A stretch of DNA of 14,197 nt. It comes from Streptomyces sp. NRRL S-350. GTDB taxonomy: Bacteria; Actinomycetota; Actinomycetes; Streptomycetales; Streptomycetaceae. The notes below the pieces were generated by a model. It was not told the origin of the DNA and made no database searches. It saw only the letters and a program-made list of their open reading frames with translations. This document shows positions 7,005 through 12,264 of this stretch, piece by piece. Position numbers and translations under genes: made by a program. How positions within the stretch are numbered: position 1 is the first letter of the stretch; each line of letters opens with the position of its first letter. The stretch lies in the NCBI RefSeq assembly GCF_000719705.1, contig NZ_JOHO01000101.1, forward strand, positions 1 to 14,197. The letters are read 5' to 3'.

Positions 7005-7550
7005 TCAGGAAGTGGCGAGCCGGAACTCCAGGTCGCCGAACCGGACCTGGTCGCCCGGCCGGACCAGGACCCCGCCCGCGATCCGGCGCCCGTTGACGTG
7101 CGTGCCGTTGGTCGAGCCGAGGTCGTACAGCACCCAGCCGCCGCCCTCGTGCCGCAGTTCGGCGTGGTGCCGGGAGACCGAGGCGTGGTGCAGCCGCAGC
7201 CCCGAGCCGGGGAGCCGACCGATGGTCAGCATCACGGCCCCGGCCTGCGGCAGGCTCAGCCCGGGCAGCCGCTCGGCGCGCCAGGCCCGGTTCAGCCGGT
7301 CGCCGAAGCCGGAGATCCGGCCGACCGTGCGCAGCACGAAGCGCTCGACCGGGCCGCCGGTCGGCAGCCCGGCCACCGCCGCGTCCAACTCGTCGCGGCT
7401 GGTGGCCTGCAGGACGATGTCCATCCGGCCGAGGAAGGTCTCGTGCGAGAGCCGCCCGCTGCCCGCGCCGTCCTTCAACACCCCGAGCGCCTGGTCCCGT
7501 TCGGCGTCGGAGGGCCGGACCCGGCCGGTGGGGAGCTCAGGAGGCGTCAT
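7005..7550 (-). CDS. DUF1707 and FHA domain protein, 181 aa
   Basis: A predicted adaptor that binds phosphothreonine peptides, as in actinobacterial Ser/Thr kinase signalling. Residues 11-63 match DUF1707: RPSDAERDQALGVL, then GRLSHETFLGRMD and a final ALGLP-like end (VAGLP). The FHA domain covers about 105-180 with the full set of binding motifs: GR at 111-112, SRHHAELR (126-133), GSTNGTHVNG (145-154) and LVRPGDQVRFGD. No membrane segment is present. ATG 7550 is chosen because the DUF1707 motif begins soon after, and a strong promoter sits six bases upstream; the 14-codon extension would cover that promoter. No kinase or phosphatase gene is adjacent, though a SpoIIE-type phosphatase lies about 3.5 kb away. 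Confidence 0.92.
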   Translation of the reverse strand: MTPPELPTGRVRPSDAERDQALGVLKDGAGSGRLSHETFLGRMDIVLQATSRDELDAAVAGLPTGGPVERFVLRTVGRISGFGDRLNRAWRAERLPGLSLPQAGAVMLTIGRLPGSGLRLHHASVSRHHAELRHEGGGWVLYDLGSTNGTHVNGRRIAGGVLVRPGDQVRFGDLEFRLATS

Positions 7551-7556
7551 GGCCAG

Positions 7557-7586
7557 ATTGTCGGCTCGACCGGCTCGGGCTGTCCA
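7557..7586 (-). promoter_or_regulatory. Leaderless promoter of the FHA gene
   Basis: Reading the - strand, TGGACA (7586-7581) and GACAAT (7562-7557) are 18 bp apart, close to the TTGACA/TANNNT consensus, and six bases separate the -10 from ATG 7550. Transcription should start at or beside the A of the ATG. Confidence 0.65.
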
Positions 7587-7698
7587 GATCACGCCGTGCG
7601 CGGGCGCATGGTTCGTACGTCACGGCAGTCCAGACGCCCCGTCCGGGCCCGCGGTTCCGCCCGGCCGAGGGGCGGTTCCGCCGGTTTCCCGGGGCCGT

Positions 7699-7729
7699 CC
7701 CCGCCGACTGTTCCCGCAGGTCGTCGGGG
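7699..7729 (-). terminator. Terminator of the DUF1697 gene
   Basis: The arms at 7699-7708 and 7720-7729 pair at nine of ten positions around an 11-nt loop, starting two bases after the DUF1697 stop. A smaller stem CCGCCC/GGGCGG (7657-7662 with 7670-7675) and a direct repeat of GCGGTTCCGCC follow toward the FHA gene. Confidence 0.6.
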
Positions 7730-7731
7730 TG

Positions 7732-8328
7732 TCAGGCCTTGCGGGCGGCGGCCAGGATCTTCTCCATGGTGTGCCAGAACCGGGAGGTGGCCGACCCCTG
7801 GTAGGCCTTGCCGAACATGTCCTTCGTGACCCACTTGCCGTTCTGGAGGTGGACCACGACGTACGCGGCGCCCGGGTCGGCGCCGACCACCTCGACGTCG
7901 CCCTTCGGCGAGCGTCGCGGGAGGGGGAAGCCGGCCGGCAGCGGCTCGGAGAGGAGGGCGACGACCAGCCGGACGTCCGGCGTCACCTCGACGCCCCGGA
8001 ACGGTTCGGCGGCGAGCATGGCCGCCACCTCGTCCACCGTCCGCAGCATCACCGGCACCGGGTAGCCGAGCGCCTGCTCCAGGTGCTCCTCGATCCGGCG
8101 GGTCAGCGCGGCGCGGGCGGGCCCGGCGGTGGGCGCTGCGGCGGGCCCGGCGGCTGGCTCGTCGGTGGGCTCGTCGGTGGTGAAGAAGACGTTGCCGCTC
8201 TGGATGTAGGAGCGGACGTTCGCCAGCCCCAGCTCGGCGAAGAGCGCCCGCAGCCGCTCCATCCTCACAGTGCGGCCGCCGACGTTGATCGCCCGCAGGA
8301 ACGCGATGTAAGTGGTCGTGGTGGTCAC
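7732..8328 (-). CDS. DUF1697 family protein, 198 aa
   Basis: A small cytosolic protein of unknown function recognised by its start YIAFLRAINVGG, then VRMERLRALFAELGLANVRSY and IQSGNVFF, and a conserved C-terminus TSRFWHTMEKIL; these are hallmarks of DUF1697. The GTG at 8328 gives the expected family N-terminus; longer in-frame starts would run through the divergent PPOX gene. Residues 52-72 form a Thr/Asp/Glu/Pro/Ala/Gly insert between IQSGNVFF and the next helix, encoded by short tandem duplications (8116-8153 and 8156-8180). CACACT lies six bases before the start, suggesting a leaderless message. It is divergent from the PPOX gene, with 102 bp between starts. Confidence 0.88.
   Translation of the reverse strand: MTTTTTYIAFLRAINVGGRTVRMERLRALFAELGLANVRSYIQSGNVFFTTDEPTDEPAAGPAAAPTAGPARAALTRRIEEHLEQALGYPVPVMLRTVDEVAAMLAAEPFRGVEVTPDVRLVVALLSEPLPAGFPLPRRSPKGDVEVVGADPGAAYVVVHLQNGKWVTKDMFGKAYQGSATSRFWHTMEKILAAARKA
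8116..8180. repeat. In-frame tandem duplications inside the DUF1697 gene
   Basis: GGCGGGCCCGGCGG occurs at 8116-8129 and 8140-8153 (24-bp period), and GGCTCGTCGGTG occurs twice in tandem at 8156-8179. Both periods are multiples of three, so they lengthen the protein (TDEP twice, AAGP-like units) without breaking the frame. Confidence 0.85.
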
Positions 8329-8334
8329 CCCGCC

Positions 8335-8424
8335 AGTGTGGCACCGCCGTACGACGGCGACCGGCCGTCCGGCGCCCCCGAAGGCCGTTCGCGCACGGCG
8401 GTTGTCGGTACCGGGTGCCAGACT
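8335..8424. promoter_or_regulatory. Divergent -10 elements for DUF1697 and PPOX genes
   Basis: On the - strand CACACT (8340-8335) lies six bases before GTG 8328; on the + strand CAGACT (8419-8424) lies six bases before ATG 8431. Both fit leaderless transcripts. Clear -35 boxes are not visible on either side. Confidence 0.45.
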
Positions 8425-8430
8425 TGCGCC

Positions 8431-8901
8431 ATGGCCACCTGGCAGGATTTCGAAGAGCAGGCCCCCGATCTGGCGCCCCTGGTACGGGCCCGGTTCGAGG
8501 CGGCCAAGCACCATGTCCTGGCGACGCTGCGCAAGGACGGTTCGCCGCGCGTGAGCGGGACGGAGGTCAACTTCGTCGGCGCCGACCTGTGGCTCGGGTC
8601 GATGTACGGCGCGGTCAAGGCGCGCGACCTCCGGCGCGACGCCCGCTTCGCCCTGCACGCGCACCCGGGGGACGAGACCATGGCCGGCGGGGACTCCAAG
8701 GTCGCCGGCCGCGCGGTCGAGGTCACCGACGAGACCGAACTCGCCGCGTTCGCCGCCGATCTGCCCGAGCCGCCGCCCACCCCGTTCCACGCCTTCCGGC
8801 TGGAGCTCGACCAGGTCGTGCACACCACGGTGGAGGGCGACCACCTGCTGGTCCACAACTGGCACCCGGGCCGGCCGGTGGAGCGGATCCAGCTCCACTG
8901 A
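8431..8901 (+). CDS. Pyridoxamine 5'-phosphate oxidase-fold protein, 156 aa
   Basis: A split-beta-barrel protein that probably binds FMN or F420 and acts as a small cytosolic oxidoreductase or sequesters a cofactor. The N-terminal helix (LVRARFEAAKHHVLATLRKDG) leads into the strand GSPRVSGTEVNF, the common opening of PPOX-class proteins, followed by LWLGSMYGAVKARDLRRDARFALHA, where the basic residues after the strand usually contact the cofactor phosphate. The C-terminus (LELDQVVHTTVEGDHLLVHNWHPG) forms the closing strands. ATG 8431 lies six bases after CAGACT with no ribosome site, so a leaderless message is likely. It is divergent from DUF1697. Which flavin it uses cannot be told from sequence alone. 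Confidence 0.85.
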   Translation: MATWQDFEEQAPDLAPLVRARFEAAKHHVLATLRKDGSPRVSGTEVNFVGADLWLGSMYGAVKARDLRRDARFALHAHPGDETMAGGDSKVAGRAVEVTDETELAAFAADLPEPPPTPFHAFRLELDQVVHTTVEGDHLLVHNWHPGRPVERIQLH

Positions 8902-8960
8902 CCGGCCGGCTCCGAGGGCCCGACGACGGATGTGCCCACGGCGGAAGGCCCTGCGGCCGG
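8902..8960. terminator. Bidirectional nested hairpin between convergent genes
   Basis: CCGGCCG (8902-8908) pairs with CGGCCGG (8954-8960), and inside it AGGGCC (8915-8920) pairs with GGCCCT (8947-8952). It occupies the 76-bp gap between the PPOX gene (+) and the ArsC-like gene (-). Confidence 0.5.
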
Positions 8961-8977
8961 GGTCCGGGGCCCGGGTG

Positions 8978-9334
8978 CTACGGCAGAACGGACCTGAGGG
9001 CCTCGGGCGTGCGGGCCACGACGGCGTGGCCGTCGTCCGCGGTGATGATCGGGCGCTGGATCAGGATGGGATGCTCGACCATCGCCGCGATCCAGCGGGC
9101 CCGCTCGCCCGCCTCCCGGGGCCAGTCCTTCATCTCCAGGTCCTTCGCGGCCTGCTCGTCGGTGCGGGTGATGTCCCAGGGTTCCAGGCCGAGGCGCTCC
9201 AGCACCTGCTCCAGCTCGGCCGCGGTCGGCGGTTCGTCCAGGTAGCGCCGCACGGTGTACTCGACCCCGGCGTCGTCCAGCTCGCCGAGGGCCGTCCGGC
9301 ACTTGCTGCAGCGCGGGTTGATCCAGATCTCCAT
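8978..9334 (-). CDS. ArsC-family (glutaredoxin-like) protein, 118 aa
   Basis: A thioredoxin-fold protein of the ArsC/Spx family. The N-terminus NPRCSKCRTAL places Cys9 and Cys12 as a CxxC pair (Cys9 aligns with the catalytic cysteine of the glutaredoxin-type arsenate reductases). LIQRPII (Arg94) and ARTPEAL (Arg108) match the two late arginines that bind arsenate in ArsC. The length is typical. Arsenate reduction is therefore plausible, but no arsR, arsB/acr3 or thioredoxin gene is adjacent, so a general thiol-redox role is equally possible. The start is secure: the ATG opens directly into the first beta-strand. TAGGCT lies seven bases upstream of it. Confidence 0.88.
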   Translation of the reverse strand: MEIWINPRCSKCRTALGELDDAGVEYTVRRYLDEPPTAAELEQVLERLGLEPWDITRTDEQAAKDLEMKDWPREAGERARWIAAMVEHPILIQRPIITADDGHAVVARTPEALRSVLP

Positions 9335-9341
9335 GCCGGCC

Positions 9342-9347
9342 AGCCTA
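9342..9347 (-). promoter_or_regulatory. -10 element of the ArsC-like gene
   Basis: TAGGCT on the - strand is a full TANNNT match, seven bases before ATG 9334, implying a leaderless or nearly leaderless message. A poor -35, GAGACA (9369-9364), lies 16 bp upstream inside the loop of the inverted repeat. Confidence 0.5.
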
Positions 9348-9349
9348 TC

Positions 9350-9394
9350 GAGCGGCTCCCGGCTGTCTCGGGAACCCGGCCCCGGGAGCCGCTC
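9350..9394. repeat. 13-bp perfect inverted repeat beside the ArsC promoter
   Basis: GAGCGGCTCCCGG (9350-9362) and CCGGGAGCCGCTC (9382-9394) are exact reverse complements, with a 19-bp gap. The element begins two bases upstream of the ArsC -10 and spans where its -35 would be. As both neighbouring genes diverge from here, it is not at the 3' end of either, so an operator is more likely than a terminator. Confidence 0.85.
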
Positions 9395-9395
9395 C

Positions 9396-9507
9396 TTCGG
9401 TCCCGCGCCGTGGCGACCGTGCGTTCGGTTCTGCGCCTTCGGTCTCGCGCCTTCGGTCCTGCGCCGCAGGGACCGCGCCTTCGGACCCGTCCCTTCGGAC
9501 CCGTCCG
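9396..9507. repeat. 14-bp minisatellite, eight units
   Basis: Eight consecutive 14-bp units span 9396-9507. Six begin TTCGG (starts 9396, 9424, 9438, 9452, 9480, 9494), for example TTCGGTCTCGCGCC; the units at 9410 and 9466 are degenerate but keep the phase. Each good unit contains CTTCGG or TTCGG, which in RNA is a UUCG-type tetraloop sequence. The array lies in the 268-bp spacer between the divergent ArsC-like and P450 genes; the rest of the spacer (9508-9587) shows nothing recognisable. Confidence 0.85.
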
Positions 9508-9602
9508 CGGACGGGAACTCCGGTGTGCCCCCGGCGGTTCACGGACGGGGAAGCGCGAGCGAGCGCGGGAGTGCGATCCGTGGTCTCGGAGGGGAGAACC
9601 GC

Positions 9603-10820
9603 ATGGACGGCGCGGAGATCATCGAGCGGCTGATGACCACTGAGGTCAGGGCCGATCCGTACCCGCTCTACGCGAAGGCGCTGGAGCTGGGCCCGGTGGT
9701 CCCGGCCGGGGACGGGATGTTCGTGGTGAGCGGCTACGCGGCGGTGAACAGGGTGCTGCGGACGCCCGCCTTCGGCGTCGCGACCGCCGACATGATGGCG
9801 GGCTTGGAGCCGGCCTACCTCGCGCACTCCTCGATGGCGCTCTTCGGCCGGTCGATCCTCCAGCGCAACGCCCCCGACCAGCCCCGGGTGCGCTCGCTGA
9901 TCGCCTCGGTGTTCACCCCGCGCCGGGTCGCCGCGCTACGCCCGGCCGTGGAGAAGGCGGTGGCCGCCCTGCTGGACGGGATGGCCGGGCAGGGCGCGGA
10001 CGGTTCACCGGTGGACTTCATGGACGCCTTCGCCTTCCGCCTCCCGGTCGGGGTGATCTGCGAGCTGCTGGGCGTGCCCGAGCAGGACCGCTACCGCTTC
10101 CGGGGCCTCGCCTCCGACCTGACCGTCGTCCTGGAGATCAGCGCGGACCCCGGCGAACTGACCGAGGCCGACCGGGCCGCGGACGAGCTGTGCCGCTACT
10201 TCACCGAGCTGGCCGCCGAGCGGCTGGCCCGCCCGCAGGACGACCTGGTCAGCGATCTGGCCCGGATCGCCGCCGAGGACGGCGGTCGGCTCTCCGCCGA
10301 GGAACTGCTGGCCAACCTGGTGCTGCTGCTGGTGGCCGGCTTCGAGACGACCACCAACCTGCTCGGCAACGGCCTCGCCCTGCTGTTCCGCCACCCCGAG
10401 GCGGCCGCGGGGCTGCGCAGCGGCGCGGTCACCCCGGCCGGGTTCACGGACGAGGTGCTGCGCTTCGACTCCCCGGTGCAGGCCACCGGCCGGGTCGCGC
10501 TGGAGGACGGCCTGGAGATCGACGGGCTGCCCGTCCCGGCCGGCAGCGGGGTGACCCTGCTGATCGGCGCGGCGAACCACGACCCGGCCCGGTACGAGCG
10601 GCCCGGGGTGTTCGACCCGACCCGCACGGACAGCCAGCCGCTCAGCTTCGGCGGCGGTCCGCACTTCTGCCTGGGTTCCCAGCTGGCGCGGCTGGAGGCC
10701 GAGGTCGCGGTACCGGCCCTGCTGGACCGCTTCCCCCGCCTCGCCCCCGGCGGCGTCCCCACCCGGCGGGACCGCCTGATCCTGCGCGGCTTCGAGACGC
10801 TGCCGGTGACGGTGCGCTGA
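9603..10820 (+). CDS. Cytochrome P450, 405 aa
   Basis: A soluble bacterial haem monooxygenase. The ATG follows a strong ribosome site GGAGGGGAG (9588-9596) at six bases. Visible landmarks: helix I AGFETT (245-250, oxygen-activating Glu-Thr), the ExxR motif EVLR (284-287), and the haem loop FGGGPHFCLG (349-358) with the iron-ligating Cys356. The length is that of class I bacterial P450s of the CYP105/107-like type, which hydroxylate or epoxidise small molecules. In helix C the usual DxxR pattern with a His contacting haem reads PDQPRVR, with Gln93 in the His place. No ferredoxin or ferredoxin reductase gene is nearby, so electrons must come from elsewhere. It is not in a visible biosynthetic cluster; the substrate is unknown. 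Confidence 0.95.
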   Translation: MDGAEIIERLMTTEVRADPYPLYAKALELGPVVPAGDGMFVVSGYAAVNRVLRTPAFGVATADMMAGLEPAYLAHSSMALFGRSILQRNAPDQPRVRSLIASVFTPRRVAALRPAVEKAVAALLDGMAGQGADGSPVDFMDAFAFRLPVGVICELLGVPEQDRYRFRGLASDLTVVLEISADPGELTEADRAADELCRYFTELAAERLARPQDDLVSDLARIAAEDGGRLSAEELLANLVLLLVAGFETTTNLLGNGLALLFRHPEAAAGLRSGAVTPAGFTDEVLRFDSPVQATGRVALEDGLEIDGLPVPAGSGVTLLIGAANHDPARYERPGVFDPTRTDSQPLSFGGGPHFCLGSQLARLEAEVAVPALLDRFPRLAPGGVPTRRDRLILRGFETLPVTVR

Positions 10821-10843
10821 GCCGGCCGTCCGCCGTACGGCTC
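10819..10843 (+). terminator. Possible terminator after the P450 gene
   Basis: GAGCCG (10819-10824) pairs with CGGCTC (10838-10843), starting at the stop codon, with a possible alternative inner stem GCCGT/ACGGC (10825-10829 with 10837-10841). Confidence 0.45.
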
Positions 10844-10861
10844 GGTGGCCGCTCGGTGGCC

Positions 10862-10948
10862 GTCCGTGCGGTGGCGGTCCTCCAGCCCTGTCCGGTGGCC
10901 GTCCGTCCGGTGGCTGTCCGTCCGGTGGCGGTCTGTCCGCCGGTGGCC
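10862..10948. repeat. 15-bp minisatellite (GTCCGTCCGGTGGCN)
   Basis: Units GTCCGTGCGGTGGCG (10862-10876), GTCCGTCCGGTGGCT (10901-10915) and GTCCGTCCGGTGGCG (10916-10930) are joined by degenerate copies of 18 to 24 bp, all ending GGTGGC. Looser copies (CTCGGTGGCC) start at 10841. Further on, GGCCGTTCGT occurs at 10986-10995 and 11001-11010, also with a 15-bp period. The array fills much of the 265-bp gap between the P450 and phosphatase genes; no promoter was recognised there. Confidence 0.8.
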
Positions 10949-11085
10949 GTCCGGCGCCGGCCGGTTTCGGGAGGACGGGACGTTCGGCCGTTCGTCGTTG
11001 GGCCGTTCGTGGGAGAGCATGGAGGGACGAAACCGACCATTTCGGACCGATCGCCCGGAGTGGCCGCCAGGCAGGAGGTCCCGCC

Positions 11086-12216
11086 GTGCCCACAGCGCCC
11101 CGCCCGCCGCGCCCGGCCGCGCTGGAGCCCCGGGTGCCTCGCTGGGTCCCGTGGCTCCCGGTGGTCCTGCTGCTCCTGGACCTGACGGCCGAGGCCGTCG
11201 TCCCGGACGCCGTCGCCGCCGGCTTCCTGCTGACCGCACTGCCCGTGGTGGCCGCGTTCAGCTACGGCCCGGTGCTGACCGCCACCGCCACGGGCGGCTC
11301 CCTCGCACTCCAACTCGTCCTGGCCCTGCGCGCGGGCCACATCAACGAGCAGCACCACGTCTGGGTCTACATCGCCACCCTGCTCTCCGGCGTGATGGGC
11401 ACCGCCCTGTCCTGGCAGCGCACCCGGCAGAACCGCAACCTGCTGCAGGCCCGTACGGTCGCCGAGACCCTGCAGCGCACCGTGCTCCGGCCGGTGCCCG
11501 AGCGGGCCGGGGGACTGCGGGTGGCCGGCCTCTACCGCTCGGCGCAGGCCGAGGTGCTGGTCGGCGGCGACCTGTACGAGGTGTGCGACACCCGTTTCGG
11601 CGTACGGCTGCTGCTCGGGGACGTCCGCGGCAAGGGGCTCGGCGCGATCCGCACGGTCGCCGACGTCCTCGGCGCCTTCCGGGCGGCCGCGCACGACACC
11701 CCGGGGCTGGTCGACCTCGCCGACCAGCTGGACCGCGCGGTGCTGCGCGACGCCGCCGACCGCGGCGACGACGAACTGTTCGCCACCGCCGTCCTGCTGC
11801 AGTACCGGCCCGGCTCGGACTGCGTGGAGATCGTCAACCGCGGCCACACCACCCCACTGCTGCTGTCCGACACCGGGATCTCACCGGTGGCCTGCGGCGA
11901 CGAGCTGCCGCTGGGCCTCGGCCACCTCGGGCCCGCCGAGGAACGCGGCAAACCGACCGCCGTCGCCCTTCCCCCCGGCCACACCGTGCTGCTCTACACC
12001 GACGGCGTCAGCGAAGCCCGCGACGCGGCCGGCGCCTTCTATCCCCTGGCCCCGCGCCTCGCCGCTCTCGGCACCACCGAGCCCGAGCGCCTGGTCTCCT
12101 TCCTGGCCCAGGACGTCCGCCGCTACGCCGGACTGCTCGCCGACGACCTCGCCGTCCTCGCCCTCACGCCGGACGCGCCGGACGCCCCGGACGCGCCGGA
12201 TACGCGGGGGCGGTAG
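11086..12216 (+). CDS. Membrane PP2C/SpoIIE-type Ser/Thr phosphatase, 376 aa
   Basis: A predicted metal-dependent phosphatase anchored in the cell membrane. The GTG start has a perfect AGGAGG (11073-11078) seven bases upstream. Residues 21-110 contain three or four hydrophobic segments (about 21-40, 42-60, 62-82, 92-110), a short helical linker follows, and the SpoIIE catalytic domain covers about 140-360. Its metal-binding acidic motifs are present: GGDLYE (Asp162), GDVRGKG (Asp179), YTDGVSEAR (Asp306) and DDLAVLAL (Asp353/354). Such enzymes dephosphorylate anti-anti-sigma factors or other partners. There is no sensory PAS or GAF domain and no anti-sigma kinase next door, so the partner is unknown. 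The C-terminus ends in Pro-Asp-Ala units encoded by four 9-bp repeats (12169-12204). Confidence 0.93.
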   Translation: MPTAPRPPRPAALEPRVPRWVPWLPVVLLLLDLTAEAVVPDAVAAGFLLTALPVVAAFSYGPVLTATATGGSLALQLVLALRAGHINEQHHVWVYIATLLSGVMGTALSWQRTRQNRNLLQARTVAETLQRTVLRPVPERAGGLRVAGLYRSAQAEVLVGGDLYEVCDTRFGVRLLLGDVRGKGLGAIRTVADVLGAFRAAAHDTPGLVDLADQLDRAVLRDAADRGDDELFATAVLLQYRPGSDCVEIVNRGHTTPLLLSDTGISPVACGDELPLGLGHLGPAEERGKPTAVALPPGHTVLLYTDGVSEARDAAGAFYPLAPRLAALGTTEPERLVSFLAQDVRRYAGLLADDLAVLALTPDAPDAPDAPDTRGR

Positions 12217-12253
12217 CGGCCGGGCCGTCACGCTCGCCTGACCGTGTGTGCGC

Positions 12254-12259
12254 TATCTT
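12254..12259 (+). promoter_or_regulatory. -10 element of the acyltransferase gene
   Basis: TATCTT lies five bases before GTG 12265 and is nearly identical to the TATCGT in front of the DUF1152 gene (shared GCTATCNTC-GCC context). A -35 is not evident. Confidence 0.45.
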
Positions 12260-12264
12260 CTGCC

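Noticed and set aside
5744..7096. ATG at 5744 with CAGCAT five bases upstream, opening a long + frame with Val-Gly-Leu triplets at its end
   Set aside because: After about 50 codons it runs out of frame through the whole DUF1152 gene with Arg/Pro/Gly shadow composition; the collagen-like end is the 9-bp DNA repeat.
8978..9334. Arsenic-resistance operon
   Set aside because: Only a single ArsC-like gene is present; no ArsR, efflux or thioredoxin partner is nearby.
9350..9394. Inverted repeat as an insertion-sequence end or as a terminator
   Set aside because: No transposase or target duplication; it lies between divergent 5' ends, not after a gene.
6886..9507. Repeat arrays as CRISPR
   Set aside because: Units are 8-15 bp, contiguous and without spacers, and no cas gene is present.
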